A DNA stretch of 49,644 nt from Campylobacterota bacterium (GTDB lineage: Bacteria > Babelota > Babeliae > Babelales > Chromulinivoraceae): positions 63,519-113,162 of the forward strand of contig PBME01000006.1 of assembly GCA_002721975.1 (NCBI GenBank), in the 5' to 3' direction. Both the position numbers and the translations under genes were made by a program. Below the pieces are notes generated by a model. That model worked only from the letters and a program-made list of their open reading frames with translations. It was not told the origin of the DNA and searched no databases. Of this stretch, positions 18,010 through 27,335 are shown one piece after another. Each line of letters opens with the position of its first letter. Positions within the stretch are counted from its first letter, which is position 1.

Positions 18010-18933
18010 ATGATAACAAATCGTTTTTTTATTATTTTATTAGCATTACCATCTATTGATAGACACTTGCATGCTTCAAGCTTTCAACATATAATTCGAG
18101 GAGCACGTGCTACTGTTACTTCCAATGCAAGACAAGTTCCAAATCATATAAAAGAGCGTATGTTGCGATCTGATCGCATAAAAAATGTACATGACAAATA
18201 TCAAAAAGCATCACATTCTGTACGTACGAAAACAAAATCTATGTATGATTTTGTTTCTTATGGATATGAGTCAGCTAAAAAATATAGAAAAAAAATGCAC
18301 GACAATATTAATTCGGTAAGAAGCACGCTAGATAATTTTAAAAAATCAAATAAAGCTCATGCTGATTATGTCTTTGCTGGTTGCAATATGATGTACAATA
18401 ATTTTACACGATATTCTAGAGAGTGGCTTGTAGGAATTGCAGCGGTGACAGGTGGATGGTATACGACACAAAAAAGTGATCATGCGTATTATAAAAAATT
18501 GCAAGAAAAAGTATTGCTAGCAATAGAAGAAGATGATGTTGCCGGTTTTGAAGCGCTGCTTAAGGTTGCTGATTATGATAATCATCTTGTAAAAGATTTA
18601 TATGGGAAATTATTAGACAGTAATCCTTATATGTTTGAATTATTAGTGTATCATGGAAAAGATCCTGAAGCATTATTAAAGTATGCTGTGAAAAACAACA
18701 ATATTGAACATGTTAAGGCTCTTGTTGATCGTGGTGCTCTAATACAAAATGCTATATATTTATCACAAAAAGAAAACAAAGTTACGATGCTTGCTGAATT
18801 GTTACGTAAAAAAGATAAAACACTTGATAAAGAAAAAGCATTGGCATTAGCATATATGAGGTGTCAACCTTCGTTATTAGTTACAGTGTTAAAAGATGTT
18901 ATTGTTCCGAAAATAACCAAAATCGAAAAATAA
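18010..18933 (+). CDS. Unknown exported protein with membrane helix and ankyrin-like tail
   Basis: A 307-residue protein: signal peptide (NRFFIILLALPS), then a basic helical region with many Lys and Arg (about 30-110), a short hydrophobic helix WLVGIAAVTGGWY (about 139-151), and a C-terminal half of short helix pairs such as LLKYAVKNNNIEHVKALVDRG, which reads as a degenerate ankyrin repeat. I recognise no named family. TAGGAGGT lies 13-14 bases before the ATG, a longer spacing than usual. It shares its layout with the products at 10300 and 33435. It ends at a strong shared terminator. Confidence 0.75.
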   Translation: MITNRFFIILLALPSIDRHLHASSFQHIIRGARATVTSNARQVPNHIKERMLRSDRIKNVHDKYQKASHSVRTKTKSMYDFVSYGYESAKKYRKKMHDNINSVRSTLDNFKKSNKAHADYVFAGCNMMYNNFTRYSREWLVGIAAVTGGWYTTQKSDHAYYKKLQEKVLLAIEEDDVAGFEALLKVADYDNHLVKDLYGKLLDSNPYMFELLVYHGKDPEALLKYAVKNNNIEHVKALVDRGALIQNAIYLSQKENKVTMLAELLRKKDKTLDKEKALALAYMRCQPSLLVTVLKDVIVPKITKIEK

Positions 18934-18934
18934 T

Positions 18935-18966
18935 AAAAGAGGCTATCAATTAAGATAGCCTCTTTT
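18935..18966. terminator. Bidirectional hairpin terminator
   Basis: Perfect 13-bp arms, AAAAGAGGCTATC (18935-18947) and its complement (18954-18966), with A- and T-runs outside. It lies between the convergent ends at 18933 and 18971. Confidence 0.9.
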
Positions 18967-18970
18967 TATG

Positions 18971-19729
18971 TTACTGAGATACTGGTAAACCAGGTTCCAT
19001 TAATAAAGGATGAGGTTGATTTTTTAACGTATTGTGTTGACCCATAATTTCACTGCCAGCAGGTAAATTATGTACATGCATAATATCAGCTGGAGCTTTA
19101 GAGTCACCAGTTGTTCCAAGTTTATGTTGATGTGTTAAATCTTTTGGAGTTTTAGAATCACTTGTTGTACCTAACATATGATTGTGATCTAAGTTTGATG
19201 GCGTTTTAGAATCAGCTGTTGTACCTAACATATGGTTATGTGTTGCTACATGATTTGCAGTTACGGGAATTCCGTATAATTCTAGCATGTCTGTACCACC
19301 TTCTTTACCTTGATGTACAGATGTTATAGATTTTGTTGGAACATGACCAAACAAGGTTAAATGTAAGTGAGGGAATTGAAGATGCATAGGTGTTGTTGTA
19401 GGATTATGTGTGTGTACGTTTGTAAATACACCTTGACCTGCAATAATAGCAGTGCCTGTTGATTGGTCATAATAACCTACTTGTCCATTATGTCCTGTAA
19501 TTGAAATTAATGTAGCTTTTGCTGAAAAAGCTTTTGCTTTACCTGCTTTTTTACGAGCAGCTGCTTTTTTTGCTTGAGCTTTTGAATTTGAGTTTCCAAA
19601 AGAAGTGTCACTTACCATTGGTGGTCCCTCAAAATGCATTTTACCGTCTTTTCCTCGATAGAATGAAGATCCAAATGTAATATGACATGATACTAGTGTT
19701 AAAACTGATAAAAATAATGATTTTTTCAT
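18971..19729 (-). CDS. Exported histidine-rich repeat protein
   Basis: The 252-residue product has a signal peptide (LFLSVLTLVSCHITFGS), an Ala/Lys-rich linker (about 50-72), a middle part rich in His (FTNVHTHNP, LQFPHLHLTLFGH), then three 18-residue repeats at residues 164-217. Each repeat opens His-x-His-x-Leu-Gly-Thr-Thr and continues x-Asp-Ser-Lys-x-Pro. Regular His pairs suggest binding of Zn, Cu or Ni in the envelope or outside the cell; this is inference and I know no matching family. A perfect AGGAGG ribosome site precedes ATG 19729. Its promoter shares a 16-base element with the gene at 43676-44221, also a His-rich exported protein. Confidence 0.8.
   Translation of the reverse strand: MKKSLFLSVLTLVSCHITFGSSFYRGKDGKMHFEGPPMVSDTSFGNSNSKAQAKKAAARKKAGKAKAFSAKATLISITGHNGQVGYYDQSTGTAIIAGQGVFTNVHTHNPTTTPMHLQFPHLHLTLFGHVPTKSITSVHQGKEGGTDMLELYGIPVTANHVATHNHMLGTTADSKTPSNLDHNHMLGTTSDSKTPKDLTHQHKLGTTGDSKAPADIMHVHNLPAGSEIMGQHNTLKNQPHPLLMEPGLPVSQ
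19079..19240 (-). repeat. Three tandem 54-bp coding repeats (18 residues each)
   Basis: Residues 164-181, 182-199 and 200-217 of the His-rich exported protein are in-frame copies, with a fourth partial copy (HVHNLPAG) after them. Each unit carries the HxH pair and a GTTxDSKxP core. Confidence 0.85.
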
Positions 19730-19768
19730 TACAACCTCCTTATTTATAAGCTTTTATCAACTATACTT

Positions 19769-19805
19769 ATCATAGCAGATAAAATTGCTTTAAAACAAGG
19801 GTTTT
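19769..19805 (-). promoter_or_regulatory. Promoter with shared AAAAC-CCTT-GTTTT element
   Basis: On the minus strand, TTGTTT (19798-19793) and TATGAT (19774-19769) are 18 bases apart. The -35 box lies within AAAACCCTTGTTTTAA (19805-19790), whose ends form an inverted repeat. The identical 16 bases occur in the same place before the gene at 44221. Confidence 0.65.
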
Positions 19806-19832
19806 AAGGGGCAAAATGCATAGAGGTTGATC

Positions 19833-19860
19833 TGGACAAAGTATCAAAATCTGATATGCT
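19833..19860 (+). promoter_or_regulatory. Probable rplU promoter
   Basis: TGGACA (19833-19838) and TATGCT (19855-19860) are separated by 16 bases, followed by a leader of about 40 bases to the rplU start. The -35 box is imperfect. Confidence 0.45.
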
Positions 19861-19907
19861 TTTAATATAAAAATGATGAAAATTCTCGTTCAAAGGGTGT
19901 AATATTC

Positions 19908-20234
19908 ATGGAATCACAAGAATCATTCAGCAAATACGCTATTTTTGAAATTGGCGGTAAGCAGTATCAAGGCATCGAAGGTAAAACAGTTGCAATCGAA
20001 AAAATCGATGGTAACCCTGGTGATACAGTCGAAATTAAAGAAGTATTATTAAAGAAAAATAATGATACTGTAGAAGTTGGACAGCCATTTGTAGCAACAG
20101 GTATCAAAGTTTCTATTGTTAAGCACGATAAAGGTCCAAAAATTATAGCTTTCAAATTTAAGCGTCGTAAAAAATCACGTGTTAAAAAAGGTCACCGTCA
20201 ACCACATACGGTTATCAGAGTAGAATCTATTTAA
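19908..20234 (+). CDS. rplU: 50S ribosomal protein L21
   Basis: L21 binds 23S rRNA in the large subunit. The 108-residue product has the family opening YAIFEIGGKQYQ, the middle VLLKK...VGQPFV, and the basic tail KFKRRKKSRVKKGHRQPHT. About seven residues precede the usual start, but GGGTG before ATG 19908 supports the longer form. In most bacteria rpmA (L27) follows directly; here a terminator and a convergent gene follow instead, so L27 must be encoded elsewhere or be absent. Confidence 0.96.
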   Translation: MESQESFSKYAIFEIGGKQYQGIEGKTVAIEKIDGNPGDTVEIKEVLLKKNNDTVEVGQPFVATGIKVSIVKHDKGPKIIAFKFKRRKKSRVKKGHRQPHTVIRVESI

Positions 20235-20259
20235 AAGATTTGAGTATCGTAAGATAAGT

Positions 20260-20289
20260 AAGGCCCTATACCTCATATGGTAGGGCCTT
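20260..20289 (+). terminator. rplU terminator
   Basis: Arms AAGGCCCTA (20260-20268) and TAGGGCCTT (20281-20289), followed by TTTACTTTG. Confidence 0.88.
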
Positions 20290-20331
20290 TTACTTTGTTT
20301 TCTTGCTACTAATTAGTTATAATTTGCAATA

Positions 20332-20616
20332 TTATGCTTGATTATTCTGATTAGTTTTTGGTGTATCTGTTGTAAGTGTGCTACGAAGTAATGCAATTGC
20401 ATTTCTAATTGTTGCAGTAGCGTTTGGTAATAGCATATCTTTTAGAGTTGGATGATGCTTTGCAATACGCTCATTATCATAATCTTTTAAAAAAGGCTTA
20501 GTTAATACACTTACAATGTTTTTATTATTGTTGTTTGCAGGTGTATTGTTATCTGAAGCAAAATTTAAACTTGTTATAGATGTTGCGATTATTACTAATA
20601 TCATACTTTTTTTCAT
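20332..20616 (-). CDS. Small unknown exported protein
   Basis: A 94-residue product with a clear signal peptide (KSMILVIIATSITSLNFAS), an Asn-rich linker (DNNTPANNNN), and a short helical core around LKDMLLPNATATIRNAIALL. No family is recognised. A GGAGG ribosome site precedes ATG 20616. It stands alone between the rplU terminator and the start of the region holding the potassium-uptake operon. Confidence 0.7.
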   Translation of the reverse strand: MKKSMILVIIATSITSLNFASDNNTPANNNNKNIVSVLTKPFLKDYDNERIAKHHPTLKDMLLPNATATIRNAIALLRSTLTTDTPKTNQNNQA

Positions 20617-20699
20617 AAAACCTCCATAATTACTAGTAATTGTTCCATTACTTTCAAAATATCATATGTTATATAGAGTAGCAATTGGTAGGTATCGTT

Positions 20700-21689
20700 T
20701 TATATCCAGATAGAAACGATGCTACCAAGAGTAATGACAGTCATGCCAATTATTTGATTTTGAGATACTTTGATATCAGCATAATAGTGTGACGTAATCA
20801 TGGTTATTGGAAGAGCTAGTGAGGTAATAGCGCTGATAATATTTTTGTTTTCGATGAAGTCAAATGCTGAATAGTATAAAAATGCGTGCATTGTATACAG
20901 TATTCCCATAATGATAAAAAATATTATATGATTTTTTAATATAGGTAGAATCAGCTTTTGTTTATGGGTGTAGTAGGTAATGAATAATAGCATGATGATA
21001 ATATTAGAAAATTCTGCACCGATATTAAAATGGATTGGAGATAAAGCAACAAATGGAATAAAGTGAGTATATTTAGTTAATGTATGTAAGATTGAGCGTG
21101 TTATATCACTATATTCTGTTGTGCATAGATAGGTAATCAGCGCGATGCATGTAGTTAACAATCCGTTAATACATGTATATTTTAATAAATATGTATCATA
21201 GTTTTTTATTGTTTTAATTGGACTTTTCCAAAATAGATTATTGGATCCTGCGATCAAAGCACCAAGAGCAATAATAATAATACCAATAATAGAGACCAAG
21301 CTGACATCATCGCCAAGTAGTATATAACCTATTGTTGAAAAGATAACACTTATTTGCGAAAGTGCTAAAATAGCAAACATTTCATATTTTTGAATTAATA
21401 GTTGAAAAATTTGATATGTTCCAACCAGACATAGTGAAGCAAGGATATATAAAAGTACATTGTTATAACTTGTGTTAAAGATGAGTTGTTCTAAAGCTTC
21501 TGTATCAAATACAAATGCTTTATCTTTATGCAAAAATAATAAAGCAAATGTCGTATACGATATGATATGCAACCAGAAGAACATAATCATAGAGTGTTCT
21601 TTAAAGCGTTTCATGATTGTATAATAACCACTTAAGCATAATGTAGATGCAAAAATAGATAGTTCAGGATGACTATAAAACAGCTTCAT
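20700..21689 (-). CDS. DMT/EamA-like ten-helix transporter
   Basis: The 329-residue protein has about ten hydrophobic helices in two halves, as in the drug/metabolite transporter superfamily (EamA-like permeases). Each half ends in a Gly-rich helix: IGIIIIALGALIAGS near residue 140 and IIGMTVITLGSIVSIWI at the C-terminus, matching the last helix of each EamA unit. Substrate cannot be read from the sequence. It follows the TrkA-like gene by 24 bases and is probably the last gene of that operon. Confidence 0.75.
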   Translation of the reverse strand: MKLFYSHPELSIFASTLCLSGYYTIMKRFKEHSMIMFFWLHIISYTTFALLFLHKDKAFVFDTEALEQLIFNTSYNNVLLYILASLCLVGTYQIFQLLIQKYEMFAILALSQISVIFSTIGYILLGDDVSLVSIIGIIIIALGALIAGSNNLFWKSPIKTIKNYDTYLLKYTCINGLLTTCIALITYLCTTEYSDITRSILHTLTKYTHFIPFVALSPIHFNIGAEFSNIIIMLLFITYYTHKQKLILPILKNHIIFFIIMGILYTMHAFLYYSAFDFIENKNIISAITSLALPITMITSHYYADIKVSQNQIIGMTVITLGSIVSIWI

Positions 21690-21713
21690 CTACTTTTTCT
21701 CCAGGGTAGGTAG

Positions 21714-22361
21714 TTATTTTGTACTATTTTGTAGCATAATAATATCTTCATCTTTACCAGCTACAACGAGTTCATCGTAATCTAAAATAACGTAGTTGCT
21801 ATTGATTGATATATATTCTTTATCCCGTTGTACAGCAATACAGTTTACTTTATATTTTTTGTACAGTCCGAGGTCTTGAATTTTTTTGCCGATGAAATCA
21901 TCAGGTATAGAAATGAGTCCAATTGAATATGTATTACTTAATCGTGCAAGGTTAACAAAGGGTGAGCTTAAAACATCTGCAAGTTCGCTAGCAGTTTCTG
22001 CTTCTGGTAAGACAACTTGATCAACTTTTAATAGTTCTAAAATTTCTTTTTGCGTTTGTGAAGCTGCGCGAGCAATCACTTTAGCATGCTGAAATCGTTT
22101 TTTGATAATTGCTGCAATTAAAATAGATTGTGCAATATTTTCACCGATTGCAATAACAACAATATCAATTTCTTCGATACCTATTGCTTCTAGTGAAGCA
22201 ATATCTACAATTTCAGTACATACAGCTTGCGTTACTTTATCTTGAATGAGTGAAATTTCATGTTCGTCTTGGTCAACAGCTAATACTTCTGCACCATGAT
22301 CAAATAGTTTTTCGGCTAATTTTTTTCCAAATATACCAAGACCAATAATACAAAATTTCAT
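21714..22361 (-). CDS. Trk/Ktr potassium channel regulator (RCK protein)
   Basis: These cytoplasmic gating subunits bind nucleotides and control K+ flow through a TrkH/KtrB channel. The 215 residues form one RCK unit: an N-terminal Rossmann domain (MKFCIIGLGIFGKKLAEKL, with GxGxxG at 7-12 and acidic D34 in VLAVDQDE for the ribose) and a C-terminal RCK_C domain (about 135-215). A single unit of this size fits KtrA better than the double TrkA. It lies 77 bases after the channel gene. Confidence 0.92.
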   Translation of the reverse strand: MKFCIIGLGIFGKKLAEKLFDHGAEVLAVDQDEHEISLIQDKVTQAVCTEIVDIASLEAIGIEEIDIVVIAIGENIAQSILIAAIIKKRFQHAKVIARAASQTQKEILELLKVDQVVLPEAETASELADVLSSPFVNLARLSNTYSIGLISIPDDFIGKKIQDLGLYKKYKVNCIAVQRDKEYISINSNYVILDYDELVVAGKDEDIIMLQNSTK

Positions 22362-22438
22362 ATGTATTTCCTTATCATTTTATATGATGAGCTTGTGCGT
22401 GTTGCTTACTGTAACAAAAAAAAATATATTAATCATCT

Positions 22439-23776
22439 TTATCCCATAATAATACGTTCTTTGGGATAACTAATTTCGTGAGTATCAATAAATCGTTTCA
22501 TGCTCATGACTAACGCAAGAGCACCAACACGGCCGATGATCATTGTTGCCATGATAAATATTTTACCTATAGAGCTAATATAAATTGTAATATGGGTACT
22601 TAAACCATTATTAGTAAACGCTGATACTGCTTCAAATAAGATATCAATAAAATGATAATTAGGTTCTGTAATCAGTAAGCAAAATGTTGTGATGAGAATC
22701 CAAGATAAGCTTAAAGCTATAACTGCCATAGCTTTGTATACTTGTTCGTCAATAATATGCCTACCAAATAGTACAGCATGTCTTTTTCCTAAAACTGCTG
22801 CTCGAATAACACCAAGATAAATAGCAAACACACTTGTTTTAATACCACTACCTGTAGATAATGGTGCAGATCCGATAAACATGGTTACCATTGCGAGTAC
22901 TAATGTTGCTAAATGTACAGCTGTAATAGGCAATACTTCAAAGCCGGTACTTTTCATAGAAATTGCAGCAAACGCAATTATATATATTTTTTTAAATAAA
23001 GGAAAGTTAGCTAAGGTATTGTGACGTTCGAGCATCCAAAATAAAAGAGCACTACATAATGTAGTTGCTCCATAAATTTTAAATACCAATTTCGTATGCC
23101 ATGACATACCTTTATATTGACTGTCTTTTTTTACTTTCATGAGCACTTCATGCCACGTAACAAATCCTAGTCCACCCATAGTCATAAGAACAGTTGTCGT
23201 AAACATAATAAATGGATGATCGATAAACGTAGTTATTTCTTGAGGAAATAAACTAAAACCTGCGTTACAAAATGATGATACTGCATGAAACACTGATAAA
23301 AATAAAGCTCGTTTTATTGAGTATGTTTTACATAGTGTTGGAAATATGATTGCTGCACCAATAGCTTCTAAAATAATTGTCATTTTTAACATGAAAAATA
23401 ATATATTTTTTGTATCTTTAAAACTTTTAATAGAAAGAACTTCACTTGCAACCACTTGTGTGTACACACCTAAATTAGTAAATGTATACATGAATAATAG
23501 GCTGAGTGTCATGAGGCCTAAGCCACCTATTTGCATTAAACATAAGATTATAATGTGACCAAGATTGCTAAAGCTATCCATAGGTACTGTCATCATGCCT
23601 GTTACTGTTGTTAGTGATGCCGAGGTAAAAAATAAATCAAGCAGTGGGATATCTTTGACTCGAGCTGCTGGTAATGCAAGCAACAATGTTCCAAGTATGG
23701 TAAATGAAATGAGTGAAAGTAGAATCATATGTTGGGGGTAATATTTTATAAACTTTTTACCATGATGGGTAATCAT
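22439..23776 (-). CDS. Trk/Ktr-type potassium uptake channel
   Basis: The 445-residue membrane protein has four repeats of helix, pore loop, helix. The selectivity-filter loops are visible as TVTGM, CNAGF, KSTGF and TNNGL, each with the Gly that lines the K+ pathway. Length and single-chain form fit the TrkH/KtrB family. The channel and its RCK regulator lie in order on the minus strand, with a DMT-like transporter after them. The divergent 177-base gap upstream should hold the promoter. Confidence 0.93.
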   Translation of the reverse strand: MITHHGKKFIKYYPQHMILLSLISFTILGTLLLALPAARVKDIPLLDLFFTSASLTTVTGMMTVPMDSFSNLGHIIILCLMQIGGLGLMTLSLLFMYTFTNLGVYTQVVASEVLSIKSFKDTKNILFFMLKMTIILEAIGAAIIFPTLCKTYSIKRALFLSVFHAVSSFCNAGFSLFPQEITTFIDHPFIMFTTTVLMTMGGLGFVTWHEVLMKVKKDSQYKGMSWHTKLVFKIYGATTLCSALLFWMLERHNTLANFPLFKKIYIIAFAAISMKSTGFEVLPITAVHLATLVLAMVTMFIGSAPLSTGSGIKTSVFAIYLGVIRAAVLGKRHAVLFGRHIIDEQVYKAMAVIALSLSWILITTFCLLITEPNYHFIDILFEAVSAFTNNGLSTHITIYISSIGKIFIMATMIIGRVGALALVMSMKRFIDTHEISYPKERIIMG

Positions 23777-23953
23777 AAAATCCTTTCTATTTGGAAACGA
23801 TTAGTGTAAGCATCATAGTAATCATACAACAAAAAGGTCAATATCTTAATGAAAAAAGATACGCTTTCTTTGTCAGGCCTATGCAAATTGTTGTTTTCAT
23901 AAAAGCTTATTTGTTATTATAGCGGTAACAAAGTGAAAATTTAAAGGGTTACG

Positions 23954-25255
23954 ATGAAGCAAAAAATGATATTATTATGTTTCTTTATGATACAAAGTTT
24001 TTTTGTAAGTGGTGCACAAATGCCTCAACAGCAAAGAGTCGGTACTTTATATAATCAAAATAGTTTATCGCAAGCACCAAGTATGTATGAACAGTTGATA
24101 CAAGCTTTTAGGCAAAACAATCAAGATCTTGTTACTACGATTTTAGAACAGACAAATTTGCGACCACAATATGAGACTTTTTTAAGAAACATGCTTTTTA
24201 CTTCAGTACAAAATCTTGATATGAGTATGATTCGAAGGATTTTACTCAGTCCACATTATCAAGATATTCTTGGTTACATGAGTAATATTGAACATTTCGG
24301 TAATTTGCCTGTTTTTTATTCAAGTCGGATGGTAAGAGAAGCTTTTAGAATCGGTTATCATGACGTTATACATGAAATTGTCAGAGTTAAAGGTTATTCT
24401 GAACGTGATTTAGGAAAAGAACTTTTAAAAGCTATTTATGCAAACGACATTATGCTTGCAAGAGCTTTTTTAAGTTTGCATCAACGCATCGATGGAGTTT
24501 TGCTCGGCATAGCTTTTAAACAAGTTGTTACAGAAGATAACAATATGTTAGTAAAAAGTTTTTTAGAAGATAAGGTTTTTGCATCACTATTTTTATATGA
24601 TTTTGCTCCTTGTTTTGTTGTACAAGCATCAAAGCAGTGTAATCAAGTTAGTTATGATTTATTAACAAAATTGATTGTTATTTTAAAAGAGCGTCTTGCA
24701 AACGTAGATAAACCTCAACAAATTTACGGAGATTTTTTTAGCTACGCAGGGAGTATGGTTGCTGTTGCAATTGATTGCGACGTAGTAGAAGTTGTTACGC
24801 TTTGTATACAGTTATATGAATTAGGAGTTATCCAAGCTTCAGCACTAAGCAAGCATGCTATACAGATATTTAATTTATTGTTACAACATCAGAAATTAGA
24901 ATTTGTAAAAAAACTGATTACATTTCCATTTTTTGAGCAAGTTATGCACGATGCATTATTGTATATTGTTATAAATAATTTTTTTGATAAAAATCAACAA
25001 GTACTATCGCAACTATTAGAGAGTAAACATATAAGTCAGATTAATACAGAGCAAGCTTTACAGGTGTTAGAATCGACAGTTTATACGCAAGATAAAAATC
25101 TTTTTCCTTTTGTTATAAATCATCCAAATATTAAAGAAAATCCTTCATGGAAAATATCATTTACAAAAATGGAAAATGCATATAAAAAACAATTAAATAG
25201 AAATAAGAAAGTTAACGCAGTGCCACTTGTTGCACAGTTAGAAAATGTAACATAG
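23954..25255 (+). CDS. Unknown exported helical-repeat protein
   Basis: A 433-residue product with a signal peptide (MILLCFFMIQSFFVSGA). The mature part is a long series of short helix pairs, for example LIQAFRQNNQDLVTTILEQT and MVREAFRIGYHDVIHEIVRV, with the spacing of degenerate ankyrin repeats but few consensus residues. It resembles the repeat tails of other exported proteins in this window. A DUF421-like gene starts 30 bases later on the same strand, possibly co-transcribed by chance of spacing. Confidence 0.75.
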   Translation: MKQKMILLCFFMIQSFFVSGAQMPQQQRVGTLYNQNSLSQAPSMYEQLIQAFRQNNQDLVTTILEQTNLRPQYETFLRNMLFTSVQNLDMSMIRRILLSPHYQDILGYMSNIEHFGNLPVFYSSRMVREAFRIGYHDVIHEIVRVKGYSERDLGKELLKAIYANDIMLARAFLSLHQRIDGVLLGIAFKQVVTEDNNMLVKSFLEDKVFASLFLYDFAPCFVVQASKQCNQVSYDLLTKLIVILKERLANVDKPQQIYGDFFSYAGSMVAVAIDCDVVEVVTLCIQLYELGVIQASALSKHAIQIFNLLLQHQKLEFVKKLITFPFFEQVMHDALLYIVINNFFDKNQQVLSQLLESKHISQINTEQALQVLESTVYTQDKNLFPFVINHPNIKENPSWKISFTKMENAYKKQLNRNKKVNAVPLVAQLENVT

Positions 25256-25285
25256 TGTTTCAGTTGTATATAAAAAAGGGAAGTA

Positions 25286-25783
25286 ATGAGTTTTTTACAG
25301 TTTTTAAAAGATGCGGTAGAGTGGAATACTTTTTACATGTATGATGCATTTGCTATGAGTTTTCGTGCAATATTTGTATATTTCTTAGGTGTTATTATTG
25401 CGCGATCAAATAAGAAAATTATTGGTATTAGGACTCCTTTTAACTTTATGTTGTTTGTGATGTTAGGATCTATTTTTGCTAACGCAATTATTATGGTAGA
25501 GACTTTTTTATCAATTATGATAGCAGCTTGTGTCTTGATAATTTTAAATTATGCGATGAAAACGATAGCGTTTCACTCGACACTTGTTGAACGTTTTGTA
25601 AAAGGTACTGCTGTTGAATTGGTACATGATGGACATATTAATTGGGAAAATATGAATAGTCATGGTATTACGAAGCGTGAACTTCTTAATGAATTAGCAA
25701 CACAGGCTCATACATACACTTTAGATAAAATTAAGATAGCAATCTTAGCAAGTGATGGGACTATTAACTTTATTTATAAATAA
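25286..25783 (+). CDS. DUF421/YetF-like membrane protein
   Basis: The 165-residue protein has three N-terminal membrane helices (about 22-40, 50-66 and 70-88) followed by a small cytoplasmic domain. The sequence order matches the DUF421 family (YetF, YcaP): FRAIFVYFLGVIIARSNKK, a Gly-Ser-x-Phe-Ala turn, LVERFVKGTAVELVHDGHI, ITKRELLNELATQA and a final ILASDGTINFIYK. The role of these proteins is poorly known. AAAAGGGAAG lies before the start. Confidence 0.85.
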   Translation: MSFLQFLKDAVEWNTFYMYDAFAMSFRAIFVYFLGVIIARSNKKIIGIRTPFNFMLFVMLGSIFANAIIMVETFLSIMIAACVLIILNYAMKTIAFHSTLVERFVKGTAVELVHDGHINWENMNSHGITKRELLNELATQAHTYTLDKIKIAILASDGTINFIYK

Positions 25784-25827
25784 GTAATAGCCCCTTTGTT
25801 ATCTATGTATATGTTAGTTGTTTAGAA

Positions 25828-27138
25828 CTACTGAATTTTATCGGCAATGTATTGTTCTACGTTATCTATGGCAATACGGTCTTGTGTTCCTGTATCTCGA
25901 TCTCTGACTGTTACTGTATTGTTTTCTAGACTTTCAAAATCATACGTGATACACACAGGTGTTCCAATTTCATCTTGGCGACGATAACGTTTACCAATGG
26001 ATCCTTTTTCGTCAAAATCGATGTGCGTAAATGTAGCTTTTAATTGTTGGTATAACTTTTCAGCAGGTTCGCTTAATTTTTTAATAAGTGGAAAAACTGC
26101 TGCTTTGATTGGTGCTATATGAGGGTGTAGCTTAAGTACAACACGAGTGTCACCATCCATTTCATCTTCACAATACGCATCAAATAGCAAGGTTAAAAAT
26201 AATCGTTCAACTCCTACTGAAGTTTCGATTACGGTTGGTATTTCGCTAGTATTGGTTGCTTGATCAAATACCGCAAGATCTTTACCTGAATGTTTGCTGT
26301 GTTGTGATAGATCAAAATTAGTTCGATGTGCTACACCTTCAAGTTCTTTAAATCCAAATGGAAATTCGTATTCAAAATCAACAGTTTTTTTACTGTAATG
26401 AGATAATTTTTCTTGTGGGTGTTCGTACATTCTGATTTTGTTCATATTGATACCGATTGCTTGATAAAACTCTTTACGTTTTTGCAACCAATAATCAAAT
26501 TGATTCATACTATTTTCTGCTTTGCAAAACCATTCCATTTCCATTTGTTCAAATTCGCGCATACGAAATAGAAATTGTTTTGGGGTTATTTCATTGCGAA
26601 ACGCTTTACCTATTTGTGCAATACCAAATGGAAGTTTAGCTCGATTAGTTGACATGATATTTTTAAATTGAACAAAAATAGTTTGAGCTGTTTCTGGACG
26701 CAAGTATGCTTTAGAAGCATCATCTGCTAATGCACCTAATTGTGTTTGAAACATTAAGTTGAAGTCTCTAATGTCGGTCCACTTTTGAATGCCACATGCT
26801 GGACATGGTTTATTGATGTCGATATTATCATCATCAGTACGAAATCGTTTTTTGCAGTTCATGCAATCAATCATTGGATCATGAAAATTTTCAATATGTC
26901 CTGATGCATGCCACATTGCTTGCGGTCCGATGAGTGATCCGTCGATAAAATAAATTTCACCACGATCATTTTGGACAGATTTTTTCCATAAATTTTTAAG
27001 GTTATCTTTCATCAAAGAACCAAGGTGACCAAAATCGTATATTCCATTTATTCCACCGTAAATATCAGCAGCTGGAAACACAAATCCTTTACGCTTACAT
27101 AAAGCTACAATTTTATCGAGTGTCACATGTTGATTCAT
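25828..27138 (-). CDS. glyS: Glycyl-tRNA synthetase, single-chain dimeric type
   Basis: This class II enzyme charges tRNA-Gly with glycine. The 436 residues match the alpha2 type: RKGFVFPAADIYGGINGIYD at the start, GPQAMWHASGHIENFHDPM, a zinc-like pair CMNC/CPAC (about 93-118), PETAQTIFVQFKNI, the motif 2 stretch RNEITPKQFLFRMREFEQME, and GVERLFLTLLFDAY of motif 3. A C-terminal anticodon-binding domain (about 340-436) is present. Slightly shorter than the usual 450-460 residues. Monocistronic. Confidence 0.95.
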   Translation of the reverse strand: MNQHVTLDKIVALCKRKGFVFPAADIYGGINGIYDFGHLGSLMKDNLKNLWKKSVQNDRGEIYFIDGSLIGPQAMWHASGHIENFHDPMIDCMNCKKRFRTDDDNIDINKPCPACGIQKWTDIRDFNLMFQTQLGALADDASKAYLRPETAQTIFVQFKNIMSTNRAKLPFGIAQIGKAFRNEITPKQFLFRMREFEQMEMEWFCKAENSMNQFDYWLQKRKEFYQAIGINMNKIRMYEHPQEKLSHYSKKTVDFEYEFPFGFKELEGVAHRTNFDLSQHSKHSGKDLAVFDQATNTSEIPTVIETSVGVERLFLTLLFDAYCEDEMDGDTRVVLKLHPHIAPIKAAVFPLIKKLSEPAEKLYQQLKATFTHIDFDEKGSIGKRYRRQDEIGTPVCITYDFESLENNTVTVRDRDTGTQDRIAIDNVEQYIADKIQ

Positions 27139-27335
27139 GACAGATATCCTTTATAGAACAATAATTAAAATTATATTTGTATTGTAACAAAAAATAGGTA
27201 AAAAGTTTATGTTGATCGTTATTGTCATCTAGATATTGCATAATTATTGACTGCAAGGTATGGTAATTGTTTTTGTAAGGTTATTCTTTAAGGGTAGAAT
27301 ATAATTGATATTATACATTTTGTTGAGAGATTTAT

